The notes beneath the pieces are model-generated. The model was not told the DNA's origin. It worked only from the letters and a program-made list of their open reading frames with translations, and searched no databases. A program made the translations under genes and the position numbers. DNA of 22,360 bases, from the NCBI GenBank assembly GCA_002382645.1, contig DFYP01000019.1, forward strand, positions 1-22,360. The letters run 5' to 3'. The stretch is from Desulfovibrio sp. UBA4079 (GTDB lineage: Bacteria; Desulfobacterota; Desulfovibrionia; Desulfovibrionales; Desulfovibrionaceae). Position 1 is the first letter of the stretch. Every line of letters starts with the position of its first letter. Shown piece after piece: positions 14,996-22,360 of the stretch.

Positions 14996-15035
14996 TTGCC
15001 TTGTATCCTCTCCCGGGTATAGGATTTTTCATCCT
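14996..15035 (+). promoter_or_regulatory. Candidate promoter and short dyad before the RND operon
   Basis: TTGCCT (14996-15001) and TATAGG (15018-15023) are 16 bp apart, a plausible sigma70 pair 35-60 nt before the adaptor ATG. AGGAT (15021-15025) and ATCCT (15031-15035) form a small dyad overlapping the -10 region, which could be an operator or a leader hairpin. Confidence 0.4.
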
Positions 15036-15057
15036 GTACACCACGGCGAGGTGAGCC

Positions 15058-16191
15058 ATGAACGTCTCGAGTCCGCGGCACCTGTTTTCGTGTTTGGCGC
15101 TTCTGGTCCTGCTCCTGCCCGCCTGTTCCCGTGACAAGGCCGTGGAGCCGCCGCCCACCCCGGTGCGGATCCTGGCCGTGGCTGCAGGCAGCGCCGATTC
15201 CCGGCTGAAATACACGGCCAGCTTCGTGCCCAAGGCCCAGGTGGAGATGGCCTTCAAGGTCGGCGGCTACGTGGAGGACATCCTCCAGGTCAACGGCCCG
15301 GACGGCAAACCCCGCGACGTGCAGCCCGGCGACCAGGTGGCCGCGGGCGCTCTGCTCGCCCGGGTGCGGGTCAGCGACTACGCGGCCCAGTCCAACCAGG
15401 CCCGCGGCGCGCTCAACGAGGCCCAGGCCCAGCTGCGCCAGGCCGAGCTGGACTACCAGCGGGCCAGCGAGCTGCTCAAGGGCGGCTACATCGCCAAGAG
15501 CGAATTCGACCGGGCCACCGAGCTGCTCTCCGTGGCCCGGGCCAAGGTGGAGCAGGGCCGCTCGGCGCTCCAGGCCGCGGACATCAACATGGGCGACACC
15601 GAGCTCAAGTCCCCCATGGCCTGCTTCGTGGTCAAGCGCCAGGTGGAGCGCGGCACCCTGGTCAAGCCCGGCACGCTCGCCTTCGTGCTCTCGGACCTGT
15701 CCTCGGTGAAGGCCCAGTTCGGCGTGCCGGACACGGCCCTGCCCCTGGTCAAGGCCGGCGACTCCCTGAGCGTGGTGGTGGAGGTTCTGGGCAACCGGAG
15801 CTTCCCGGGCACGGTGCTCTCGGTCTCGCCCTCGGCCGACGACAAGAACCGGGTCTTCACCGTGGAGGTGGAGGTCCAGAATCCCTCCTTCGAACTCAAG
15901 GAAGGCATGATCGCCAGCGTGACCCTGGGCGGGGACCAGCCCGGCCAGGCCCTGGGCATGGTCGTGCCGCTTTCGGCCGTGGTCCGTCCCGCGGACGGCT
16001 CGGCGGGCTACATGGTCTGGGTCGTCGCCGACTCCGGCGGCAAGCCCCGGGTGGCCGGCCGCAAGGTCCAGCTGGGCGCGGTCAAGGGCGACACCGTGGC
16101 CGTGACCTCCGGCCTCGCCGTGGGGGAAAAGGTGGTGGTTTCTGGCGCCAGCCAGGTGGTCGAGGGTCAGGCCGTGAACATCATCCCGTGA
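15058..16191 (+). CDS. RND efflux periplasmic adaptor (membrane fusion protein), lipoprotein
   Basis: The 377-residue product is the HlyD/AcrA-type adaptor that would link the RND pump to an outer-membrane channel. A signal sequence ends in a lipobox, LLLPAC (Cys near residue 22), so it is probably a lipoprotein held at the inner membrane. The order is typical: a beta-barrel/lipoyl half (AFKVGGYVEDILQV, VQPGDQVAAGALLARV), a coiled-coil hairpin (about 108-180, rich in Ala, Gln and Glu), the second lipoyl half (ELKSPMACFVVKRQVERGTLV), the beta barrel and the membrane-proximal domain (GRKVQLGAVKGDTVAVTSGL). The ATG at 15058 has GAGGTGAG upstream. The RND gene follows 7 nt after its stop. The substrate is unknown. 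Confidence 0.93.
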   Translation: MNVSSPRHLFSCLALLVLLLPACSRDKAVEPPPTPVRILAVAAGSADSRLKYTASFVPKAQVEMAFKVGGYVEDILQVNGPDGKPRDVQPGDQVAAGALLARVRVSDYAAQSNQARGALNEAQAQLRQAELDYQRASELLKGGYIAKSEFDRATELLSVARAKVEQGRSALQAADINMGDTELKSPMACFVVKRQVERGTLVKPGTLAFVLSDLSSVKAQFGVPDTALPLVKAGDSLSVVVEVLGNRSFPGTVLSVSPSADDKNRVFTVEVEVQNPSFELKEGMIASVTLGGDQPGQALGMVVPLSAVVRPADGSAGYMVWVVADSGGKPRVAGRKVQLGAVKGDTVAVTSGLAVGEKVVVSGASQVVEGQAVNIIP

Positions 16192-16198
16192 GGCTGAA

Positions 16199-19100
16199 AT
16201 GAGCCACGCACCGCGCGACGAAGAAAAGATCCTGGCCTCGCACAACACGGCCCGCTATTTCGTGGAGAACCGCCACATCTCGTGGGTTCTGCTCGTGGCG
16301 GTCCTGCTCTGGGGCGTCTACGGCTACCTGCACATGCCCCAGCGCAAGGACCCGGACATCCCGGTGCGCGAGGCCGTGGCCCTCTGCCAGTGGCCCGGCA
16401 TCCCCTCGGAAAAGGTCGAGCAGCTCGTGACCCGCAAGATCGAGCAGAAGATCGCCGAGAACGACGAGGTGGACCGCATCGAGGCCACCACCCGCACCGG
16501 GCTCTCGGTGGTCAAGGTCAAGCTCCAGGACGATCTGAACGAGACCGGCGAGACCTTCGACGACATCAACAACAAGCTCATGTCCATCATGGACCTGCCC
16601 GCGGGCGCGGGCCCGATCCAGTTCATCAAGGACTTCGGCGACACCGCCACCCTCATGCTCACCGTGGCCTCGCCGCCGGTGAGCGAGGTGGAGGTGGACC
16701 TGCGCGCCAGCCAGGCCGCCGAGGTCATCCGCAATCTGCGCGCCGGCACCGAGGGCGAGCGGGTCAGCGTGGTGGTGGTCTATCCGGACACCCCGTCCCT
16801 GGCCCTGGTGCGGCGCAAGGCCGAGCTCCTGCGCCAGCACCTCGCCGACCAGGGCCTGGCCCAGGACGTGCGCCTGGACGTGGGCCAGTGGGTCACGGTC
16901 TTCGACATGCAGACCGGGCTCTCGGACACGGACCTGTTCTCGGCCCTGGTGGAGTTCGCGGAGACCCGCATGCGCGCCTCGGAACTCTCCCCGGACATGT
17001 GGTATCCGGCGCTCATCCACGACCCGGGCAAGACCCGCGAGGCCCTGGGCCGCGTGGCCGGCAGCCGCTACACCTACAAGCAGCTGGAGGACTACACCGA
17101 GACCATCCAGCGCACGCTCCTGACCATCCCCATCGTCTCCAAGGTCTCGCGCTGGGGCGTGGTGGACGAGACGGTCTATCTGGAATACTCCCAGCCCCGG
17201 CTGGCGGCCTACGGGCTCAACCCCTGGAGCCTCGGGAACATCCTCTCGGCGCGGAACATCGCCCTGCCCGGCGGCATCATCGAGGCCCAGGGCAAGAACC
17301 TGCTCATCAATCCCTCGGGCGAGTTCCAGAACGAGCAGGACCTGTCCACCGCGGTCATCGCCGTGGACAGGAACGGGTCCCCGGTCTACCTGCGCGACAT
17401 CGTGGACATCAACCGCGACTACGAGAACCCCAAGATCAACCTGAACTACCACGTCTGGCGCGATCCCCAGGGCAACTGGCAGCGCTGCCGGGCCATCACC
17501 CTGGCCATCAACATGCGCGCCGGGGAGCAGATCGCCGACTTTTCCAAGCAGGTGGACGGGGTCCTGACCCTGCTCAAGGCCACGCTGCCCGACGACCTGA
17601 TCCTGGCCCGGACCTCGGACCAGCCCCGCCAGGTGGTCGAGAAGATCGACCTGTTCATGGACAGCATCTACGAGGCCGTGATCCTCGTGGTCATCGTGGC
17701 CTTCATCGGCTTCCGCGAGTGGCGCTCGGCCCTCTTGATGGCCCTGTCCATCCCCATCACCCTGGCCATGACCTTCGGCATGATGCACCTCCTGGGGGTG
17801 GACCTCCAGCAGGTCTCCATCGCCGCGCTGATCATCGCCCTGGGGCTTCTGGTGGACGACCCCGTGGTGGCCAACGACGCCATCAAGCATGAATTGCGAA
17901 CAGGCCGGCCGCCGGACACCGCGGCCTGGCTCGGGCCGGTGAAACTGGCCAAGGCCATCATGTACGCCACGGTGACCAACATCGTGGCCTACCTGCCGTA
18001 CCTCATGCTCACCGGCGACAAGGGCCGCTTCCTGTACACCCTGCCGGTGGTGGTCACCTGCGCCCTGATCGCCTCGCGCATCGTGTCCATGACCTTCATC
18101 CCGCTCCTCGGCCGCACGCTCCTGCGCGCGGGCAAGAACGAGGTGACCAGCATGGAGGAGATGCGCTCCAAGGGCTTCTTCAAGTACTACAGCCGGCTGG
18201 TGAGCTTCTGCATCGACCACCGCTGGAAGACCCTGGCGGTGTCCTCGGTCATCCTCATCGCCGGGTTCACCATGCAGTCCAAACTGAACCCGCAGTACTT
18301 CCCCAATGACCTGTCCTACCTCTTCTACCTGGACGTCTGGCTGCCCGAGGACGCGCCCGTGAGCGCCACGGACCAGGTCACCCGCCAGGTGGAGAAGGTG
18401 GTGCGCGAGGCCGCGGCCGACTACGGCAAGAAGATCGGCAAGAAGGACAAGCCCGCGGACGTGCTCACCTCGGTGACGAGCTTCGTGGGCGGCGGCGGGC
18501 CGCGGTTCTGGTTCTCGGTGTCGCCCGAGCTGTCCCAGCCGAACTACGCCCAGGTGCTCATCGAGGTGAAGGACAGCCACTACACCAACGACTTCATCCC
18601 GCCCTTGCAGGCCGCGCTCTCGGCCAAGATCACCGGGGCCCGCGTGGACGTGCGCAAGCTGGAGACCGGCTCGCCCATCGGCATCCCGGTGCAGATCCGG
18701 ATCTACGGCGAGGACATCCCGGCCCTGCGCCAGCAGGCCGAGAAGCTCAAGGCCATGCTCCGGGACATCCCGCTCTGCGAGCGCGTGCAGGACAACTGGG
18801 GCGCGGAGATCTTCCGCGTGCGCCTGGACATCGACTCGGACAAGGCCAACATGGCCGGGCTCACCAACATGGACGTGGCCAACTCCACGGCCGCGGCCAT
18901 GAACGGTTTCCAGGTCACGACCCTGCGCGAGGGGCGCCTGACCATCCCGATCCTGGCGCGGCTGCGCATGGAGGAGCGCGCGGGCATCGAGGACGTGCAG
19001 AGCGTGTACGTGACCTCGGCCGACGGCTCGCACAAGGCCCCGCTGCACCAGATCTCCCGCATGGACTACGGCCTGGCCTCGGAGAAGATCTTCCGGCGCA

Positions 19101-19756
19101 ACCAGTTCCGCTGCATCATCCCGGCGGCCTTCCCGCGCCAGAACACGCTGCCCTCGGAGACCATGAAGTACGTGAACCCGCAGCTGGACAAGTTCGCGGC
19201 CGAGATGCCCCCGGGCTTCCGCCTGGAGGTGGGCGGCGAGCAGCATGACCAGCAGGACGGCTTCGCCGAGATGAGCACGGTCATGCTCATCAGCGTGGCG
19301 GCCATCTACCTGGCCCTGCTCTTCCAGTTCAAGAACGCGCTCAAGCCGCTCATCGTGTTCGCGGCCATCCCCTACGGCATGTCCGGGGCATTCGCCGCGC
19401 TCTACGCCACCTACTCGCCCTTCGGCTTCATGGCCTACCTGGGCATCGTCAGCCTCATCGGCGTCATCGTCAGCCACATCATCGTGCTCTTCGACTTCAT
19501 CGAGGAGCGCCGCGCCGAGGGCGACGACCTGCGCATGGCCCTCATCGACGCGGGGGTGATGCGGCTGCGGCCCGTGCTCATCACCGTGGGCGCCACCGTG
19601 ACGGCGCTGTTCCCCCTGTCCTGGCACGGCGGCCCGCTCTGGGAACCCCTGTGCTACGCCCAGATCGGCGGCCTCCTGATCGCCACCATGACGACCCTCC
19701 TGATGGTGCCGACCCTGTACGCCATCGCGGCGTTCGACCTGAAGATCGTGGAATAG
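16199..19756 (+). CDS. RND-superfamily efflux permease with enlarged first periplasmic loop
   Basis: The 1185-residue inner-membrane protein is an AcrB-like proton-driven exporter. The first helix is near residues 28-46 (ISWVLLVAVLLWGVYGYL); the second lies near 492, the seventh near 677 and the eighth near 1026. The proton-relay Asp pair of helix 4 is present (D553-D554 in GLLVDDPVVAND). RND proteins of this type are about 1030-1050 residues with the Asp pair near 407. The excess lies in loop 1, where about 125 residues (roughly 160-285) interrupt the porter domain before SRYTYKQLEDYTETI. The second loop is of normal size. The ATG at 16199 is 7 nt after the adaptor stop, with GTGAGG upstream. 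No outer-membrane factor is encoded nearby. The substrate is unknown. Confidence 0.93.
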   Translation: MSHAPRDEEKILASHNTARYFVENRHISWVLLVAVLLWGVYGYLHMPQRKDPDIPVREAVALCQWPGIPSEKVEQLVTRKIEQKIAENDEVDRIEATTRTGLSVVKVKLQDDLNETGETFDDINNKLMSIMDLPAGAGPIQFIKDFGDTATLMLTVASPPVSEVEVDLRASQAAEVIRNLRAGTEGERVSVVVVYPDTPSLALVRRKAELLRQHLADQGLAQDVRLDVGQWVTVFDMQTGLSDTDLFSALVEFAETRMRASELSPDMWYPALIHDPGKTREALGRVAGSRYTYKQLEDYTETIQRTLLTIPIVSKVSRWGVVDETVYLEYSQPRLAAYGLNPWSLGNILSARNIALPGGIIEAQGKNLLINPSGEFQNEQDLSTAVIAVDRNGSPVYLRDIVDINRDYENPKINLNYHVWRDPQGNWQRCRAITLAINMRAGEQIADFSKQVDGVLTLLKATLPDDLILARTSDQPRQVVEKIDLFMDSIYEAVILVVIVAFIGFREWRSALLMALSIPITLAMTFGMMHLLGVDLQQVSIAALIIALGLLVDDPVVANDAIKHELRTGRPPDTAAWLGPVKLAKAIMYATVTNIVAYLPYLMLTGDKGRFLYTLPVVVTCALIASRIVSMTFIPLLGRTLLRAGKNEVTSMEEMRSKGFFKYYSRLVSFCIDHRWKTLAVSSVILIAGFTMQSKLNPQYFPNDLSYLFYLDVWLPEDAPVSATDQVTRQVEKVVREAAADYGKKIGKKDKPADVLTSVTSFVGGGGPRFWFSVSPELSQPNYAQVLIEVKDSHYTNDFIPPLQAALSAKITGARVDVRKLETGSPIGIPVQIRIYGEDIPALRQQAEKLKAMLRDIPLCERVQDNWGAEIFRVRLDIDSDKANMAGLTNMDVANSTAAAMNGFQVTTLREGRLTIPILARLRMEERAGIEDVQSVYVTSADGSHKAPLHQISRMDYGLASEKIFRRNQFRCIIPAAFPRQNTLPSETMKYVNPQLDKFAAEMPPGFRLEVGGEQHDQQDGFAEMSTVMLISVAAIYLALLFQFKNALKPLIVFAAIPYGMSGAFAALYATYSPFGFMAYLGIVSLIGVIVSHIIVLFDFIEERRAEGDDLRMALIDAGVMRLRPVLITVGATVTALFPLSWHGGPLWEPLCYAQIGGLLIATMTTLLMVPTLYAIAAFDLKIVE

Positions 19757-19773
19757 CGGGCTTCGCCCGTTTT
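19756..19773 (+). terminator. Short terminator of the RND operon
   Basis: CGGGC (19757-19761) pairs with GCCCG (19765-19769) across a 3-nt loop, extended by a G-T pair and followed by TTTT (19770-19773). It begins at the last base of the RND stop codon. The stem is short, so it may be inefficient. Confidence 0.5.
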
Positions 19774-19783
19774 ACGGAAAGGC

Positions 19784-19816
19784 AAAAACAAAGGGCCGGA
19801 GGCGCAAGCCTCCGGC
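19784..19816 (-). terminator. Terminator of the small KTSC-like gene
   Basis: A perfect 9-bp stem, GCCGGAGGC (19795-19803) with GCCTCCGGC (19808-19816), closes a GCAA tetraloop as read on the plus strand. Read on the minus strand the stem is followed by CCTTTGTTTTT (19794 down to 19784), a proper T-rich tail, whereas the plus strand has none. It lies about 47 nt beyond the stop of the minus-strand gene and may also hold back read-through from the RND operon. Confidence 0.75.
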
Positions 19817-19862
19817 TCGTTGCGTTTACACGCCAATCAATATTCACAAGACAAGGAAGACC

Positions 19863-20099
19863 TCACCATTTTTGTGAGTATCCCTCTCGAACAGCAGGAT
19901 TTGAACGAATGAATCCGTTGAGGCCCCGCCCCAGATTGGCAAGTGCGCACATCTCATCAAAATTGGCGGCCCCTATGCCCTCGCGGGTGTAGGAGTAAAA
20001 TTTATATGTGCCTCGCTTGAATTGGACAATGATCGTGTTGCCACGGATTTCGTATGCCGCCACACCAGAATCACCGTTGATGTTCATGTAAGGAATCAT
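19863..20099 (-). CDS. Small KTSC-like domain protein
   Basis: The product is 78 residues from ATG 20099 (MIPYMNINGDSGVAAYEI); a GTG at 20111 would add four. It has alternating beta strands with an aromatic-rich centre (NTIIVQFKRGTYKFYSYTRE) and a C-terminal segment ALANLGRGLNGFIRSNP. This pattern resembles KTSC domains, in which strands ending in a Y-x-Y motif are followed by S/A-x-G-x-x-F/L-N-x-x-I-R. That assignment is by eye only and tentative. Function is unknown; KTSC-like domains often occur alone or in phage and nucleic-acid-related proteins. Base composition is clearly less GC-rich than in neighbouring genes and codon use is more mixed, which hints at later acquisition. It has its own promoter-like sequence and terminator, so it is probably a single-gene unit. 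Confidence 0.72.
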   Translation of the reverse strand: MIPYMNINGDSGVAAYEIRGNTIIVQFKRGTYKFYSYTREGIGAANFDEMCALANLGRGLNGFIRSNPAVREGYSQKW

Positions 20100-20150
20100 G
20101 ATGCCCCCCACGGTTAAGGATTAGATGGGAGGGCCATTAGCATATAAACA

Positions 20151-20177
20151 ATTATATATCCACCGGTAGGTTGCGAA
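20151..20177 (-). promoter_or_regulatory. Candidate promoter of the KTSC-like gene
   Basis: On the minus strand a perfect TATAAT (20156-20151) follows TTCGCA (20177-20172) with 15 bp between. The surroundings are strikingly AT-rich (20143-20160) for this genome. The start would fall near 20144, about 45 nt before the ATG. The rest of the 20112-20215 gap shows nothing else. Confidence 0.5.
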
Positions 20178-20215
20178 GATTGGTTAGATAAACTCATGAA
20201 GAGGCGACAGCGCGG

Positions 20216-21844
20216 CTAGTCTTTATTATTTCCCCTCGCCGCCTCGCCCACGTTCCGCTTCACCTTGTCCTCGCCCAATTCCTGCATCAGCCCTGAGCGT
20301 TCCAGGCTGTCCCGGGCCGCGTCCGTGAGGTCCGTGAGGATCAGGTCAGCCCCGGCCGCCCGGACCTCGGACAAAAGCTTTTTCAGCGTGCGCGTGGTGG
20401 TGATGTCGAGCGTCACGTTGGTCTTCATGTCCAGGACCACCGCGCGCGGCTTTTCCAGGGCCAGGGCCCCGCGCACGTAGTCCCGCAGCCGCTCGGCATT
20501 GGCGAAGAACACCGGGGCCTCCAGCCGCAGCAGGAGCATGCCCGCCACGGGCTGCGCGCCCTGGTGCCGTTCCAGACTCACAAACGCGTCCGGATCGCAG
20601 GGCGCGCGGCCCAGGCGCGAGACATGCAGCCTGCTGGCGTTCCACAAGAGCATCACGATGCAGAGCTTGAGCGTGACCAGCAGGCCCGTGAGCAGGCCCA
20701 GGCCGAGCACGCCCAGGAACGCGGCCACGGCCAGCCAGAACTCCATGCGGCTCTGCTTGAGGAACCCGCGCACCTCGCGCACCTTCAACATGCGCGCCAC
20801 CGCGTGCATGACCACGGCCGCCAGCACGGGCTCGGGCAGGTTGTGGAACAGCGGGGTGAGCAGGAGGAGCGTGAGCAGCACCATGAACGCGGCGGTCAGG
20901 CCTGAGGCCTGGGAGCGCGCCCCGGCCCGTTCGTTCACCGCCGTGGAGGACATGCTCCCGCCGTTCACCAGGCCGCCCAGGAAGCAGCAGCCCACGTTGG
21001 CCGCGCCCATGGCCACCAGCTCGCGGTCCGGGTTCAGGTCATAGCCGTGCTTGTCCGCGAATGTCTTGCCCGTGCCCAGGGCCTGGGAAAAGGCCACCAG
21101 GGCGATGCCCGCGGCCCCGGGCAGGAGCTCCTCCAGCACCGCGAGCGACAGGCGCGGGAGCACGAAATGCGGCAGGCCCGAGGGAATGGCCCCGGCCAGG
21201 TCCAGGGCCGCGTGGCCGCCCTGGTTGAGCCAGGTCCCGGCCAGCACGCCGAGCACGAGCACCACGAGCGCGCCGGGCAGGCGCGGGGCGATTTTTTCCA
21301 GCACAAAGAGCAGGGCCAGGCTGCCCAGGCCCACCACGGCGGCCTCGGGCCGGGTCTGGGGCAGGCGCTCCACGAGCCCCCAGATCTGGAGGAACACGTC
21401 GCCCGGCGCCTTGTGCAGGCCCAGGAGCTTGGGGGCCTGGCTGGCGGCGATGTACACGGCCAGGCCCGAGACGTACCCGGTCATCACCGGATAGGACAGG
21501 AACTGGGCCACGAACCCCAGGCGGCAGAACCCGGCCACCAGGAACAGCGCGCCCACCAGCAGGCAGAGCGCGGCCATGGAGCCCGCGAACAGGCCCGCGT
21601 CCCCGGCCGTGGCCTGGGAGAGCACCGCGGCCATCATGATGGACGAGGACGAGGTGGCCGCGCACACGAGCTGGCGGCTGCCGCCGAGCAGGGCGTAGAG
21701 CGGCAGGGAGGCGAGCAGCGTGTACAGGCCGGCCTGGGCCGGGGCCCCGGCCATGGCCGCGTAGGCGATGGCCTCGGGCACGAGCAGGCCCCAGAGGGTC
21801 AGCCCGGCGGGCAGGTCCGTGCGCAAATAGTCGGCGGTCTTCAC
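20216..21844 (-). CDS. SulP-family anion transporter with C-terminal STAS domain
   Basis: The 542-residue product is a SulP (SLC26-like) inner-membrane transporter for sulfate, bicarbonate or another anion. The hallmark start is present: TDLPAGLTLWGLLVPEAIAYAAMAG, then PAQAGLYTLLASLPLYALLGGSRQL, about 10-14 helices, and the NxGSMSSTAVNERAGARS segment typical of the family. The STAS domain covers about residues 430-535 (AVVLDMKTNVTLDITTTRTLKKLL). The start is a GTG at 21844 whose bases overlap the stop of the upstream TPR gene (GTGA), with AGGAA about 8 nt before it. The longer open frame to 21937 is a shadow of the TPR gene and not SulP-like. The substrate cannot be read off. Sulfate would suit a sulfate reducer, but SulP proteins vary widely. 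Confidence 0.92.
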   Translation of the reverse strand: MKTADYLRTDLPAGLTLWGLLVPEAIAYAAMAGAPAQAGLYTLLASLPLYALLGGSRQLVCAATSSSSIMMAAVLSQATAGDAGLFAGSMAALCLLVGALFLVAGFCRLGFVAQFLSYPVMTGYVSGLAVYIAASQAPKLLGLHKAPGDVFLQIWGLVERLPQTRPEAAVVGLGSLALLFVLEKIAPRLPGALVVLVLGVLAGTWLNQGGHAALDLAGAIPSGLPHFVLPRLSLAVLEELLPGAAGIALVAFSQALGTGKTFADKHGYDLNPDRELVAMGAANVGCCFLGGLVNGGSMSSTAVNERAGARSQASGLTAAFMVLLTLLLLTPLFHNLPEPVLAAVVMHAVARMLKVREVRGFLKQSRMEFWLAVAAFLGVLGLGLLTGLLVTLKLCIVMLLWNASRLHVSRLGRAPCDPDAFVSLERHQGAQPVAGMLLLRLEAPVFFANAERLRDYVRGALALEKPRAVVLDMKTNVTLDITTTRTLKKLLSEVRAAGADLILTDLTDAARDSLERSGLMQELGEDKVKRNVGEAARGNNKD

Positions 21845-22360
21845 TTCTTCTGTTCCTGGTTCAGCGCGTTGAGCTTGTTGCGCAGCATGGCCTGCACCAG
21901 GGGGTTCAGGCCCGGCGCGGTCTGGGCGTCCTCGCACAGGTCGTGGAGCTTCTTTTTCTCGCCCCGCTTCTCGTAGATCTCGGCCAGGAGCCGGTAGGAC
22001 TCGGCCGCGTCCGGGTGGCGGTGAATGACCTGGGCCAGGGTCTTGGCGGCCCCGGTGTCGTCGCCGCGCTTGTGCTGGGCATAGCCCAGGGCGTGGCCAT
22101 AGCGGGCCTCGTCGGGCCGCAGTCTGGCGGCCTGGGCCAGGAACGTCACGGCCTCGGCAGGCCTCTTCGCCAGCAGGATCATGCCCAGGTTGAAGGCGGC
22201 CTGGGCCAGGAGCGGGTCAGCGGAAAGCGCCGCGCGCAGCTCCCTCTCGGCCTCTGCGGGCCGGTTCGTCTCGGCCAGGAGCAGGCCCAGGTTGAAGCGC
22301 GCCGCCGCGCTGGCCGGGTCGGCTGCCACGGCCTGGCGCAGCGAGGATTCGGCCCCGGCC
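21841..22360 (-). CDS. TPR-repeat protein (C-terminal part, cut by window edge)
   Basis: The frame is open to the window end, so the true start lies beyond 22360; about 172 codons are visible. At least four tetratricopeptide repeats can be seen, with the usual 34-residue spacing and A/G/P pattern: AAARFNLGLLLAETNRPAEAERELRAAL, AQAAFNLGMILLAKRPAEAVTFLAQAA, ARYGHALGYAQHKRGDDTGAAKTLAQV and AESYRLLAEIYEKRGEKKKLHDLCED. The C-terminus is basic and Gln-rich (NKLNALNQEQKK). Such proteins are scaffolds or chaperone-like adaptors. The stop overlaps the SulP start, so the two are translationally coupled and probably share an operon, but how a TPR protein would serve the transporter is unknown. A GTG at 22329 is not needed as start since the repeat continues upstream. 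Confidence 0.88.
   Translation of the reverse strand, partial: AGAESSLRQAVAADPASAAARFNLGLLLAETNRPAEAERELRAALSADPLLAQAAFNLGMILLAKRPAEAVTFLAQAARLRPDEARYGHALGYAQHKRGDDTGAAKTLAQVIHRHPDAAESYRLLAEIYEKRGEKKKLHDLCEDAQTAPGLNPLVQAMLRNKLNALNQEQKK

Noticed and set aside
16181..19627. Open frame of 1148 codons on the minus strand opposite the RND pump
   Set aside because: Antisense shadow rich in His, Asp and Gly; the opposite strand encodes a clear RND permease with conserved Asp pair.

Overview
The window is about 22 kb of very GC-rich bacterial DNA with strong G/C preference at third codon positions and tightly packed, often overlapping genes. The gene content (a molybdate/tungstate uptake operon facing a di-Mop molybdate-binding protein, an acetate-permease cluster with a cNMP-CBS-DUF294 protein, multi-domain sensory kinases, an HD-GYP phosphodiesterase) fits a Desulfovibrio-like sulfate-reducing bacterium of the former Deltaproteobacteria. 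That assignment rests on recognised protein families and composition, not on a marker gene.

Region 1 (1-3006) handles molybdate. On the minus strand a small two-helix membrane protein, modB, modA and modC (cut by the window edge) form one operon. A divergent di-Mop protein lies on the plus strand. The 387-bp gap between them carries inverted and direct repeats that look like operators, and a good sigma70-type promoter for the di-Mop gene. Region 2 (3038-4446) is an unrecognised 199-residue protein plus a CPBP-family intramembrane protease, enclosed by two copies of a 29-bp repeat. Region 3 (4684-8389) is DUF485 - SSS-family acetate/cation symporter - cNMP/CBS/DUF294 nucleotidyltransferase, each pair joined by an ATGA overlap. 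It ends at a perfect 21-bp hairpin shared with the convergent sensor operon.

Region 4 (8541-14955) is a signalling locus. On the minus strand an orphan periplasmic substrate-binding protein overlaps, by 4 bp, a hybrid histidine kinase (dCache-HAMP-HisKA-HATPase-REC plus an extra C-terminal domain). Divergently, a single-domain response regulator is followed by a GAF/HD-GYP protein. The likely logic is periplasmic ligand to kinase to receiver(s) to cyclic-di-GMP breakdown. The short gap between the two units has tandem and inverted repeats. Region 5 (15058-19756) is a lipoprotein adaptor and an RND permease whose first periplasmic loop is some 130 residues longer than usual; no outer-membrane channel gene is present.

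Region 6 (19780-22360, minus strand) has a small KTSC-like gene in an AT-richer patch, a SulP anion transporter with a STAS domain that starts at a GTG overlapping the stop of the upstream TPR gene, and that TPR gene, which runs off the window.
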